The notes beneath the pieces were generated by a model that was not told the origin of the DNA, ran no database searches, and saw nothing but the letters and a program-made list of their open reading frames with translations. From Micromonospora sp. CCTCC AA 2012012 (lineage in GTDB: Bacteria > Actinomycetota > Actinomycetes > Mycobacteriales > Micromonosporaceae), in assembly GCF_040499845.1 (NCBI RefSeq), contig NZ_CP159342.1, forward strand, positions 2,108,001-2,172,000: DNA of 64,000 bases, read 5' to 3'. Position numbers and translations under genes: made by a program. This document shows, piece after piece, positions 33,158 through 41,817 of this stretch; within the stretch, counting starts at the first letter, position 1; each line of letters opens with the position of its first letter.

Positions 33158-34450
33158 TCAGTCCAGCGACCTCTGACGAGGCGGCAGCGGAAAAGTCAGA
33201 ACAATGCGAGCGCCACCCAACTCCCGGCTTTTCCCGATCTCCAGCCGACCGCCCGCGTGAGTACACATTCGATGCACGATGTCGAGGCCGAGACCGCTCG
33301 ACGCGGCTCCGCTGACGCCACGACGCATCGCTTGGTTCACGTCGGCGATACCGGGTCCGCCGTCCTCGACGACGACAGCGGTCGCCGTGATGGTCACCCT
33401 GAAGGGCGTACCGGGCTGGGTGTGCCGGAAGATGTTGCCGAGCACCGCGTCGACGGCGCTCACCAGGTCGACCCGCGCGACCGGTACCGGCAAGGGAGAC
33501 CTGCCGCCACGCACCTGCCACCGCCGCTGCTGGTGCTCGGCGGGAAGGGCCCAGAATGACAGCCGGTCGATCACCACTTCCGCCAGGTCACAACTGTCGG
33601 AGCTGCTGTGCGTCCTGGGACTTCGCGCCGCCGTGATGATGGCGTCGACCTCGGCCTCGATCGCGTCGATCCCCTCGACCAGTCGCTGCTGAAGGGTGCC
33701 GCTGGCGAGGGATTCCGCGTCCAGGCGCAGCGCCGTCATCGGTGTCCGTAGCCGGTGCGACAGATCCGCGGCACGCTCCCGCTCCGCCATCACGAGGGCG
33801 TGCAGTTGCTCCGCCATGAAATTGAACGTCCGGCCCACCTCGGCCAGCTCGGCAGGTCCGGACGGCTCGACGCGGGCCTGCAGGTCGTGCTGGCCGATCC
33901 GCCGAGCCGCCGCTGCCAGCCTGCGTGCGGCCGTGACCGGGCCTGCGGCGAGCCGATCGGCCAGCACGGTCGAGCTGGCCACCAGCACGGCCGCGAGCAC
34001 CACCATGGACAGCCGCGCCGGCCGCACCCCACGCTGCAACTCGGCCTGCGGCACCCAGACCTCGATGACCGCGGTCCGGCCGGGAGCGAAGGTCGACGGC
34101 TGCAGGAAGACCACACCGTCGCGAACGGCGGCGGTCAGCGGCTGCCCGGAGTCCATGACGAGCCGAAGATCAGCCGACTCGGCGCGGGGCACCCCGATCG
34201 GCTCCTCACCGGGGAGATGCAGCGCGAGCCGGCCCTTGGCGCCCGCGGGAGTGCTCGCCACGACGCGTTCGAGCACCGCCCGGTCCTCGGTGACGGTGAC
34301 CGCGGCGATGACGACCGCCGTCTCACCGCGGGCGTCGGCGATCGCCCTGTCGTGGGCGATCTGCCCGGCCAGGAGCGCCAGCGGCACGAGGAAGGCGATG
34401 GCCACCATGGACGTGACCGCCAAGGCGCCGCGAACCAGCCGGGTCCTCAA
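33158..34450 (-). CDS. Sensor histidine kinase (two transmembrane segments)
   Basis: This 430-residue membrane kinase has a first helix at about 8-30, an extracytoplasmic sensor of about 110 residues, and a second helix at about 147-167. A HAMP domain follows at about 168-222, then a HisKA region with H232 in ADLSHRLRTPMTALRLD. The HATPase is at about 300-425 (VDAVLGNIFRHTQPGTPF, EDGGPGIAD, SGLGLDIVHRM). H-box, N, G1 and G2 boxes are all present. Translation begins at TTG 34450, overlapping the regulator stop by four bases (TTGA), so the pair is translationally coupled; TTG starts are unusual but the overlap supports it. It works with the response regulator upstream. The signal it detects is unknown. 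Confidence 0.88.
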   Translation of the reverse strand: MRTRLVRGALAVTSMVAIAFLVPLALLAGQIAHDRAIADARGETAVVIAAVTVTEDRAVLERVVASTPAGAKGRLALHLPGEEPIGVPRAESADLRLVMDSGQPLTAAVRDGVVFLQPSTFAPGRTAVIEVWVPQAELQRGVRPARLSMVVLAAVLVASSTVLADRLAAGPVTAARRLAAAARRIGQHDLQARVEPSGPAELAEVGRTFNFMAEQLHALVMAERERAADLSHRLRTPMTALRLDAESLASGTLQQRLVEGIDAIEAEVDAIITAARSPRTHSSSDSCDLAEVVIDRLSFWALPAEHQQRRWQVRGGRSPLPVPVARVDLVSAVDAVLGNIFRHTQPGTPFRVTITATAVVVEDGGPGIADVNQAMRRGVSGAASSGLGLDIVHRMCTHAGGRLEIGKSRELGGARIVLTFPLPPRQRSLD

Positions 34451-35151
34451 GGCGAGTCGGTCAGCATCAGCCCGACACCACGGATCGTGCGCAGCATGCC
34501 CGGTCGGGAGGCGGACTCGCCGAGCTTCCGCCGCAGGATGGAGGTGTGGGTGGCCAGCGTCTGGTCGCCCTTCATCAGCGGCTGTTTCCAGATCGACAGG
34601 TACAACTCCTCGCGGGTGATCACCCGATCCGCGCGTTCCGCGAGGTAGCGGAGCAGCTCGAACTCCTTGCGGGTCAGAGTCATCGGACTGCCGTGAAACA
34701 GCACCGCGCGGGTGTTCGGATCGATGCGCAGCGGCCCGACCTCCACGATCTCGGGCAGTGTCGGACCGACGTCCTGGCGGGGGGTGGCGGAGCCGCCTCG
34801 ACGCAGGACCGCCGCGATGCGGGCCTGCAGCTGCGCTGCGGAGAAGGGTTTGGTCACGTAGTCGTCGGCGCCGGCGTTCAGCAGGCGCACCATGTCCTGT
34901 TCGGCACGGCGGGCGGTGGCCACGATCACCGGTACCGAGCTGACGGCTCGGATCATCACCAGCGCGTCGGCCCCGTCCATGTCCGGCAGTCCGAGGTCCA
35001 GCACGATCACCGAAGGATTGATCGACATCGTCAGCTTCAGTGCTTCCAACGCTGTCGTCGCTGGCTGCACCAGATAGCCGGCCTTGGTCAGCGCCAGGGT
35101 GAGAGCCCGTCGTACGGAAGGATCGTCTTCGACGATCAGCACCAGCGGCAT
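34447..35151 (-). CDS. OmpR-family response regulator
   Basis: This 234-residue regulator has a receiver domain (D52 in VIVLDLGLPD, acidic pair EDD at 8-10, K in YVTKPFS) and a winged helix of OmpR type (LTRKEFELLRYLAERADRVI, then HTSILRRKLGESASRPGMLR). It is the first gene of the pair with the kinase at 33158. Start is ATG 35151. Only about 15 bp separate it from the divergent membrane protein at 35167, so both promoters must overlap or lie within the coding regions. The likely targets are envelope genes nearby, such as the CAP proteins and the DUF305 lipoprotein; this is inference from arrangement. Confidence 0.9.
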   Translation of the reverse strand: MPLVLIVEDDPSVRRALTLALTKAGYLVQPATTALEALKLTMSINPSVIVLDLGLPDMDGADALVMIRAVSSVPVIVATARRAEQDMVRLLNAGADDYVTKPFSAAQLQARIAAVLRRGGSATPRQDVGPTLPEIVEVGPLRIDPNTRAVLFHGSPMTLTRKEFELLRYLAERADRVITREELYLSIWKQPLMKGDQTLATHTSILRRKLGESASRPGMLRTIRGVGLMLTDSP

Positions 35152-35166
35152 GACGTGAGCCTCTCG

Positions 35167-35745
35167 ATGTGTCAGGGTGTTCGGGTGCGTTTATGGCGAA
35201 CTGTCGGTGTCATGGCTGCCTGGGCCGTGTTCACCTCGGCCAGCACGGCCGTGGTGTGGTACGGGCTGGGGCCCGTACGAGATGCGGCCGTCCCACACCG
35301 GGTGCAGACGCTGACGCAGGCCGAACTGCGTCAGATGGTCAAAGACGCTCGACCCACCCCGCCGCCGAGCCCTGCGCCGAGTGTGGCGGCGCCGTCGCCG
35401 ACGACCGCGACGCCGTCCCGCCGGAGCCGACCGCCGAGCAGGCCATCCAGCCAGCCCGCCGACCAGCCGGCCCGTGACGGCTGGAGGCAGGTCAGGGAGG
35501 ACGACGGCACATCCTCCTACGTACGCCGATTCGAGGTCGCCGGCGGACAGACGACGATTCGCGCCGTCCCGGGCCAGATGATCCTCGGCTCCGCGACGCC
35601 CAACCCCGGCTATTCGGTGGACGTCGAGCAGAGCAGCCCGGACCGACTGCTCGTGCGTTTCCTCTCCCGCGACCGGGTGATCATGCTCGACGCCATCTGG
35701 TGGGAGGGCCGGCCGTTCGTCACCGTGACACCACTGGGTGGCTGA
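35167..35745 (+). CDS. Membrane-anchored protein with Pro-rich linker and beta domain
   Basis: This 192-residue protein has one N-terminal membrane helix (VGVMAAWAVFTSASTAVVWY) and a Pro/Ser/Thr-rich stretch (about 65-110; TPPPSPAPSVAAPSPTTATP). A C-terminal domain of about 80 residues (GTSSYVRRFEVAGGQTTIRA, then LLVRFLSRDRVIMLDAIWWE) is likely beta-sheet and exposed outside the membrane. Proteins of this form are frequent beside actinomycete two-component systems, but I cannot name a family. It diverges from the response regulator (15 bp) and converges with the CAP gene (3 bp gap). The start may be ATG 35167 or GTG 35185; both lack a clear Shine-Dalgarno, so the boundary is uncertain. Confidence 0.7.
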   Translation: MCQGVRVRLWRTVGVMAAWAVFTSASTAVVWYGLGPVRDAAVPHRVQTLTQAELRQMVKDARPTPPPSPAPSVAAPSPTTATPSRRSRPPSRPSSQPADQPARDGWRQVREDDGTSSYVRRFEVAGGQTTIRAVPGQMILGSATPNPGYSVDVEQSSPDRLLVRFLSRDRVIMLDAIWWEGRPFVTVTPLGG

Positions 35746-35748
35746 CTG

Positions 35749-36735
35749 TCAGCCGTTCGAGAAGACGTGCACACCCCACCACCCGCTGCTGTCGTGGTAG
35801 AGGCCGACGCCGACCTCGGTCCACTCCCGAGTCGTCTGGTTCCGGTAGTGGCCGGGGCTCTTCCGCCACATCTCCTGCAACGTACGCGCTGCCTGCTCGG
35901 CGCTGAGACCGGCGTCGCTCCACCAGACGATGTTCTCGCTGGTGCCGGTCCGCCTGTGGCGCACGAGGTGGTCACGTTCGCTCCCCGAGTGATGGAACGA
36001 CGTCCGACGCATGACTTCGGCCCACCTGCGGGCGAACCGGCTGAGGTCCTCCTTCTGCGCCACAGGTGGCAGGCCGACCTTGGCTCGCTCCTCGTTGAGC
36101 AACTGCAGCGACCAACGTTCGGCCTCGGCATTGACCTGCCCGGAACCCGTCCGGTCGGACGTGCGCGTACCGCTGGTCGTGCGCGGCCCACCGGCTCGAC
36201 CTGGTCCGCCCGACGAGGCGGGAGGAGGGGCCGGCACTGCCCTGCTTGTCGCCCGACTGCTCGCCGACGGCATGGACCGGGCAGTGGTCGACGGAGCCGC
36301 CGCACTCGGGGAGACGTCGGGGAGCACCGGCTCGGTGGCCACCGGCGCAGCTGACCCGGGTGCCGTGGACCAGGCGCTGGCCGTCGGTTCCTGGGGTTCG
36401 GACCCGCTGAGCATCGTCTGAGCGCCGGCCGCCATCGCCACCACGAACGCGGCCACGCCGGCGAGGAACACCGGCCGCCTCCACGAGGCGGTGCCTCTGG
36501 ACCGGGGCACCCACTGATCCACCCGAGGCGGCATCACGTCCAGATCGGCGAAGCGCGGATCCAGCTCCGCCCAGGTCGAGCGCCAGGGCGGCGGAGCACC
36601 CGTGGAGTCGTCTTCGCCGTCGACGTGTTCGCCCCGCCCCGTCACGCCCGTCGCTGCTGCGGCGTGTTCCGTGGACCAGCCCGACGGGTCGCGCTGTCCA
36701 GAATTTCTGCTGTGCATACTGTCGGGTTCCTCCAT
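35749..36735 (-). CDS. Membrane-anchored CAP/SCP-domain protein
   Basis: This 328-residue protein begins with a cytoplasmic N-terminal region (about 1-85, acidic and Pro/Thr-rich), then a single membrane helix (RRPVFLAGVAAFVVAMAAGA) and an extracytoplasmic Ser/Pro/Thr linker. A C-terminal CAP domain (about 205-328) includes QLLNEERAKVGLPPVAQKED, RRWAEVMRRTSFHHSG, WRKSPGHYRNQ and VGVGLYHDSSGWWGVHVFSN. CAP domains appear in envelope or secreted proteins, some acting on peptidoglycan-associated or lipid ligands; the conserved His residues in FHHSG and GHYRN are present. The strong GGAGGT site seven bases before ATG 36735 fixes the start. It is the intact paralogue of the frameshifted gene at 31560. 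Confidence 0.85.
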   Translation of the reverse strand: MEEPDSMHSRNSGQRDPSGWSTEHAAAATGVTGRGEHVDGEDDSTGAPPPWRSTWAELDPRFADLDVMPPRVDQWVPRSRGTASWRRPVFLAGVAAFVVAMAAGAQTMLSGSEPQEPTASAWSTAPGSAAPVATEPVLPDVSPSAAAPSTTARSMPSASSRATSRAVPAPPPASSGGPGRAGGPRTTSGTRTSDRTGSGQVNAEAERWSLQLLNEERAKVGLPPVAQKEDLSRFARRWAEVMRRTSFHHSGSERDHLVRHRRTGTSENIVWWSDAGLSAEQAARTLQEMWRKSPGHYRNQTTREWTEVGVGLYHDSSGWWGVHVFSNG

Positions 36736-37718
36736 CAGTCGTACCTCCGCGCCACGTCCGACTGACCGCCTACTCAGCCGTCGAACAGGCGAGCGGCCCA
36801 GACGGTACCGGCCGGGGCCGCAGAAAGACCGTCGCTTGTTGATTGCCTGACAATCGAGAGCCACTTCGCCCGTCGTGCCCCTTTGTGGGCCACTGAACAT
36901 CACGTTCGTCTTAGGGCTCTCAGCGTTGGCGTCGGCTGTCGTGGACAGATCTGCACGGCGATTGCTGTTGTGGTCGTAGCGTCGAGCGACGTACAGATGA
37001 CCGAGGTGCTGCCCGGGTGCCGGTGTCCCCGATCGGTCGCGCCGATGGGGGCAAGTGAACTGTGTGGAGTCGTCTGAGGCCGGGATGCCGCCCGGCGGCG
37101 GAGTGTGCCCGGCCTGTCGTACCGAACCCCATCCGCTCGACAACTCCGCCCGGGAGCGCACGGAGAGCGAAATCTGAAAACTGCATCCAGCGAGGGTCAG
37201 AAGAACCGAAAGCTGGTCGCCTGCTGCCGTGGACCTCGCGAGACTGGGTCACCCGACGATGAGGAGCGTCGCACCGTGCGAAGCCGGCCCTGGAACTGCA
37301 AGAGGAAGGGAAACCCGCCATCGGCTCCCCTCCCGAGACGGATAGCGAAGAAGCGCTCGGACACTCCGGCTCCGCTGAGGCAGGACGACCCGGACAGGCC
37401 GTCCGCTCCCGGCGATCATCACCGGACGCCGTACTCGCCCGAATGACGACCGTCGCCACAGGGCAGGCGACGCGGTCGTGTCTGCCGCTGCGCGCGGCGT
37501 CACATCGACACACAGCTTCGCCACCGGGACATGGGCCACCTCGTGCGCGTCCCGCATGCCGGCGAAGGAGGAACCGGCGCGGGCGAGGTACGCCTTCGGG
37601 AGCGGCCGGTGGTCGTCACCGACCTCACCGCCGTGGGGGCGACGTCTGCTCCGTGACCTAAGGTGGGTCGGGCGCCGTTCGCGCCGTCGTCACCCCCGTC
37701 TTGTCTAGAGGATGCTCC
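36736..37718. other. Long gap without a recognisable gene
   Basis: In this 983-bp stretch I find no frame with convincing codon bias or homology, although several open frames of up to about 190 codons exist on both strands. GC content drops slightly at about 36830-36910 and 37170-37320. It must contain the promoter of the CAP gene (minus strand) and of the lipoprotein gene starting at 37719, where an AGAGGA site is visible. It could be a decayed gene or a long leader; I saw no tRNA or known riboswitch pattern. Confidence 0.5.
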
Positions 37719-39209
37719 GTGGCTGTGACCGGTCGCCGTAGCGGCATGCTGGGTTTCGCGCTGGTGGGTCTGTTGCTCGGAAGCGGGTGCGCCGCGGACG
37801 CCGAGACCGGACAGAATCACCCCGCCGGGGCGGTGTCCGCGTCGGGATCCACGGCCGGGCGGCTGCCGACTCCCGCGGGTGCGACGCCACGCCCGGGCAG
37901 CAGGGCCGGGTTGGGCGCCGCGCCGCCGGCCGCCGCCGGTTGCTCCGGCGCCGCGCGCCCGGGCACGTCGACGTCGGCGGCTCCGAGCAGCGCCGGGTAT
38001 CTGGGCACCGGCGGCGGGGACGTGGCTGCGAGCGTGGACGTCGGTCCCGATTGCACCGTCGTCGTGGGCGGCCACTTCACCGGCGCGGTCGTCGGGAAGG
38101 CACGTCGGCTGGCCGGCGGGGGCTCCGGAGCGGTGCTGCGGCTGGACGCCACCGGCCGCCGGCTGCTGTCCGCCACCCAGGTCGCCGGCGACGTCACCGA
38201 CCTCGACGTACGTCGCAGCAACGGTGACATCGCGCTGGCCACCGACTCGGGCGTACGGGTGCTCGACCCGACCGCGACGGCGGTGCGCTGGAAGACCTCC
38301 GGCGCGGTCACCCGGGTCGCCATCGACGCCTCCGGCACGGTCGCCGCCCTCGGCGGCACCACCGTGCGGATCTACGACGCGGCCGGACGATCCACCGGGA
38401 CCGTGGCGCTGGGTGGGCGGACCGTCAACGACGTCGCGGTCGACGACCGCAGCGGGCTGGTCTTCGTCGCCGGCTTCACCCAGAGCGGCGGACCCTGCAA
38501 CCAGGTGCAGATCCCCTTCGTACGGGCGTACACGAAGGCCGGCACCCTGCGCTGGACGCGCTACGACTACAGCGCAGGCGCCCTGGCCGGCCTCTGCGCC
38601 GACGCCCGCGCCGACCGGCTGGCGATGGGCCGCGACGGGCGGCTCTACCTCGCCGGTGAGACCGCGGGCGGCAACACGGTCTTCTCGACCGACGGTCGCT
38701 CCGCCGGGTCGAAAGCGCCCAACGTCGGCTACGACAAGTACACCCAGGCGTTCAACACCGGCTCGGCACACCTGACCTACGTCGCCCGCCTCGACCCGGC
38801 CAGCGGCGCTCTCCAGGCCGGTCAGCTGCTCGTCACCCGGTTGACCAGCGGCCGCGGCAACACCATCAAGCCACGGGCGCTCGCCGCCGACGCTCAGGGC
38901 CGCATCTACGTGGGCGGCTCCGCGGCCGCCCAGATCGCCGACCGGGACAACCTGACCATGAACGGCCGCCGGCTCAAGGACTACGCCGGCGGTGACGCCT
39001 GGTTGCTGGTCACCGCCCCGGATCTGCGGCGGCGTCTGCTGTGGACGACGTGGACCGACGGCGGCACCGGCGAGGTGCAGGCCGTCGCGGTCAACGGACC
39101 CGTGGCCGCGGTCGCCGCCCGCGTCGACAGGCCCGCGTTCCACACCACCTCGCCGGTGCAGGCAGCCACCGGCGGCGGCTACCTCGCGGTGCTGCCCGCC
39201 CGGCGCTGA
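37719..39209 (+). CDS. Lipoprotein with beta-propeller domain
   Basis: This 496-residue protein has a lipoprotein signal peptide (MLGFALVGLLLGSGC, Cys near residue 24) and a low-complexity Ala/Gly/Ser/Pro region to about residue 90. A beta-propeller of about 400 residues follows, with repeated strands such as GDVAASVDVGPDCTVVVGGH, GDVTDLDVRRSNGDIALATD, AVDDRSGLVFVAGFTQSGGP and ALAADAQGRIYVGGS. These are PQQ- or YVTN-like blades, and no catalytic motif is clear. It is expected to be anchored on the outer face of the cytoplasmic membrane. The start is GTG 37719 with AGAGGA six bases upstream; an internal ATG nine codons on is an alternative. It is convergent with the glycosyltransferase operon. 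Confidence 0.75.
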   Translation: MAVTGRRSGMLGFALVGLLLGSGCAADAETGQNHPAGAVSASGSTAGRLPTPAGATPRPGSRAGLGAAPPAAAGCSGAARPGTSTSAAPSSAGYLGTGGGDVAASVDVGPDCTVVVGGHFTGAVVGKARRLAGGGSGAVLRLDATGRRLLSATQVAGDVTDLDVRRSNGDIALATDSGVRVLDPTATAVRWKTSGAVTRVAIDASGTVAALGGTTVRIYDAAGRSTGTVALGGRTVNDVAVDDRSGLVFVAGFTQSGGPCNQVQIPFVRAYTKAGTLRWTRYDYSAGALAGLCADARADRLAMGRDGRLYLAGETAGGNTVFSTDGRSAGSKAPNVGYDKYTQAFNTGSAHLTYVARLDPASGALQAGQLLVTRLTSGRGNTIKPRALAADAQGRIYVGGSAAAQIADRDNLTMNGRRLKDYAGGDAWLLVTAPDLRRRLLWTTWTDGGTGEVQAVAVNGPVAAVAARVDRPAFHTTSPVQAATGGGYLAVLPARR

Positions 39210-39294
39210 GCGCTCGTCGCCCGGGTCTTCCGGCGCGGCCGGGCCGGGCCTCCGGCCGGTCGGTGAGCGGCGCGTTCCGGAAGCCGACCGACGT

Positions 39295-39720
39295 TCAGGT
39301 CGGCGGCGCGAGGCTCGGCAACGTCGCGGCGCAGGCGGTCCGGGCCGCCTGCCAGGTCGCCTCGTCGACGCCCTCCGGCTTGGGCAGGCTCCCACCGCCC
39401 GGTCCGCCGGGCACGCCGGACGGCGGGGTACCACCCGGCAGGCCCGACGGTGGCGTCCCACCGGACGGCGCGCCGCCGGGCGGAGCGAGCGTCACCCCGT
39501 TCTGCGCCAGGCAGTCCACGTACCCCTGCATCGCCGACGGGTCGAACGGCGCCGCGCTCGCCGGCGCGCCACCGGACGGGGTGGCTCCCCCGCCGGGGTC
39601 GGCGGCGCCGCCGTCGTCCGACCCGCAGGCGGTGGTCACTGCGACCAGGCCGGCGAGCACGACCGTTGCCGCAGCGGCGCGGATCCGCCGGCCAGAGGCC
39701 GTCCTGGGTACGGTGGCCAT
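39295..39720 (-). CDS. Gly/Pro-rich lipoprotein coupled to the glycosyltransferase gene
   Basis: This 141-residue lipoprotein has a signal peptide ending in lipobox VTTACG, a Gly/Pro/Ala linker, and a short conserved-looking helix (DPSAMQGYVDCLAQNGVTL). A collagen-like PGG/PSG repeat region (GGAPSGGTPPSGLPGGTPPS) and a C-terminal helix (EGVDEATWQAARTACAATLP) follow. Cysteines in YVDCLAQ and RTACAAT are reminiscent of a two-helix, disulfide-linked fold. Its ATG overlaps the stop of the upstream ArnT/YkcB-like gene (TGATG), so the two are translationally coupled and probably work together outside the membrane. The Gly-rich composition echoes the Gly/Met/Pro insert of that partner. Function unknown; the idea that it assists the glycosyltransferase is inference. 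Confidence 0.72.
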   Translation of the reverse strand: MATVPRTASGRRIRAAAATVVLAGLVAVTTACGSDDGGAADPGGGATPSGGAPASAAPFDPSAMQGYVDCLAQNGVTLAPPGGAPSGGTPPSGLPGGTPPSGVPGGPGGGSLPKPEGVDEATWQAARTACAATLPSLAPPT

Positions 39721-41786
39721 CAGTTCTTCTCCTTCGTCAGGTCGTACACGGTCCGGCCGCCGACGGTGCTCGACGGGAAGTGGGTCGACACCCAGGCGGT
39801 GATCTCGGCGACGGGCCCCGAGGCGGCCATCGGGCCACCCACGGACCCACCGCCCGGCATCCCGGACATGGGGCCGCCCATCGCCACGAGGTAGCGCACG
39901 TCCCCGTCGGCGACGCGGCGCTGGAAGGCGGCCAGGGTGGGCACCGGGTCGCTGCCCGTGAAGCCCCCCAGCCCCATCACCGGGCGGCCGCTGGCGAGCT
40001 GCAGCTGCGCGGCCTCGCTGGTGCTGACCACCGCCGCGGCCCAGGTGCTGGTGGTGCCGCGCAGCAGCGACGCCAGCGCGGGGTCGACCCGTCCGCCCGC
40101 GCCCGGCAGGCCACCGGCGCCGCCGGGCGGTTCGGGGAAGCCCGCCGGGAGGCGGCCACCGGGGAACATCTGCTCCAGCCGTTCGGCCAGCGCCGCCTGC
40201 CCGCCGGCGGCGCCTGCCGGGCCACCGCCGGGCCCCGCGGTGGGGATCGGGCCGGTGCGGACCGACGACACGGTCTGCACGGCGTACGCGGCGTTGCCCA
40301 GCAGGCCGGTGAGCAGGGCGGCGACCAGACCGACCACGGAGAGGCGGAGCGCCAGGCGGCGGGGGGTCAGCAGCCCCGCCACCGCGACGACGGTCACGGC
40401 GACCAGCACGACGCGCAGTTCCGGGTGCCAGTCGGGGGTGCGGTCGAGCAGGACGTACCCCCAGGCGCCGGTGGCCGCGGCCGCCGCGGCCAGGCCCACC
40501 CGGGCGACGATGCCCTCGCGGCGGACCCACAGCTCCCGGCCACCGATCCCGACCAGCGCGCCGATCGCGGGAGCCAGCGCCACCGTGTAGTACTCGTGGA
40601 AGATCCCCTCCATCCAGCTGAACACCGTCGCGGTGACCAGCAGCCACCCGCCCCACAACAGCAGGGACGCGCGGAACCGGTCGGTGCGGGGAGCGCGGCC
40701 GGTGAGCCAGGCGCCGACGACCAGCGTGATCAGCGCCGCCGGCAGCAGCCAGGACACCTGCCCGCCGACGGCGTCGCCGAACATCCGGCCGATCCCGGTG
40801 GCGCCGCCGAAACCACCCATGCCGCCGGCCGGCAGGTCCATCCCGGCCGGCAGCTGCATCCCGGCGGGCAGTCCCGTCCCCCCGCCCGGGGTGCCGGCCG
40901 TCGTGTTGCCGTCGCCACCGAAGATCCGGCCGAACCCGTTGTAGCCGAGGGTCAGCCCGAGGACGCTGTTGTCCTCCGAACCGCCGACGTAGGGGCGGTG
41001 GGACGCCGGCCACAGGTCGACGACCGCCACCCACCAGCCCGCGGCCACCAGCATCGCGGCCCCTCCGGCGAGCAGGTGCCCGATCCGGCGCCGCAGCGGC
41101 ACCGGGGCGGCGACCAGGTACGCCACGGCGAGTGCGGGGAGCACCAGGAACGCCTGGAGCATCTTCGTCAGGAATCCCGCGCCGATCGCCGTGCCGGCGA
41201 GCAGCAGCCAGCCGACGTGCCCGCGTTCCACCGCCCGCACGGTGGCGTACGCGGCGAGCACCAGCAGGAGGACGAGGAGGGCGTCCGGGTTGTTGTAGCG
41301 GAACATCAGCACCGCCACCGGGGTGACGGCCAGGACGGCGCCGGCGACGAGTCCGGCGGCCGGGCCGTGCCACCTGCGTACGGCGGCGTGCAGGAGCGCC
41401 ACCGACGCGACACCGGCGAGCGCCTGCGGCAGCAGCATGCTCCAGCTGCTGAAGCCGAAGATCCGGCCGGACAGCGCCATCAGCCACAGCGAGGCGGGCG
41501 GCTTGTCGACGGTGATGAAATTGGCGGCGTCCACCGACCCGAAGAAGAAGGCCGTGCCGTTGCGGGTGGCCGACTGGACCGCGCCGGCGTAGTAGGAGTT
41601 GGCCCAGCCCCGCCCCGCCGGATCCCAGAGGTAGAGGACGGCGGTGGCGGCGAGCAGCACGAGCAGCGCCGGCCGGGCCCAGGCGGGCTCGGCGGGGCGG
41701 CCCCGCAAGAGCCGGCGCAGCCGACCGGGCACGGGCCGGGACGCCGCGGTGGCGTGTTCCGACGAGGTGTGGAGCAGCGAGGACAT
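39720..41786 (-). CDS. YkcB-like membrane glycosyltransferase (ArnT/PMT superfamily)
   Basis: This 688-residue polytopic membrane protein has an N-terminal cytoplasmic tail, about 11-12 predicted helices, and the ArnT/PMT-type acidic loop region (DPAGRGWANSYYAGAVQSAT, FITVDKPPASLW). The Asp before KPP is the position of the family's catalytic/metal aspartate. Two Gly/Pro-rich segments stand out: one of about 50 residues near position 270-320, rich in GGM/PAGM, and one near 510-560. They are probably extracytoplasmic loops. The C-terminal soluble domain has GLGGFTGSDPVPTL and VRYLVAMGG motifs as in the YkcB/YfhO group. It should transfer a sugar from a polyprenyl phosphate made by the neighbouring YkcC-like enzyme. 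The operon (41818-43041, 39720-41786, 39295-39720) is transcribed away from its two-component system. Confidence 0.87.
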   Translation of the reverse strand: MSSLLHTSSEHATAASRPVPGRLRRLLRGRPAEPAWARPALLVLLAATAVLYLWDPAGRGWANSYYAGAVQSATRNGTAFFFGSVDAANFITVDKPPASLWLMALSGRIFGFSSWSMLLPQALAGVASVALLHAAVRRWHGPAAGLVAGAVLAVTPVAVLMFRYNNPDALLVLLLVLAAYATVRAVERGHVGWLLLAGTAIGAGFLTKMLQAFLVLPALAVAYLVAAPVPLRRRIGHLLAGGAAMLVAAGWWVAVVDLWPASHRPYVGGSEDNSVLGLTLGYNGFGRIFGGDGNTTAGTPGGGTGLPAGMQLPAGMDLPAGGMGGFGGATGIGRMFGDAVGGQVSWLLPAALITLVVGAWLTGRAPRTDRFRASLLLWGGWLLVTATVFSWMEGIFHEYYTVALAPAIGALVGIGGRELWVRREGIVARVGLAAAAAATGAWGYVLLDRTPDWHPELRVVLVAVTVVAVAGLLTPRRLALRLSVVGLVAALLTGLLGNAAYAVQTVSSVRTGPIPTAGPGGGPAGAAGGQAALAERLEQMFPGGRLPAGFPEPPGGAGGLPGAGGRVDPALASLLRGTTSTWAAAVVSTSEAAQLQLASGRPVMGLGGFTGSDPVPTLAAFQRRVADGDVRYLVAMGGPMSGMPGGGSVGGPMAASGPVAEITAWVSTHFPSSTVGGRTVYDLTKEKN

Positions 41787-41817
41787 GTGCGGGGAACTCC
41801 TGACGACGATGGCGGGG

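Noticed and set aside
36736..37718. c-di-AMP (ydaO-type) riboswitch before the CAP gene
   Set aside because: I could not see the conserved motifs of that riboswitch, so I do not claim it.
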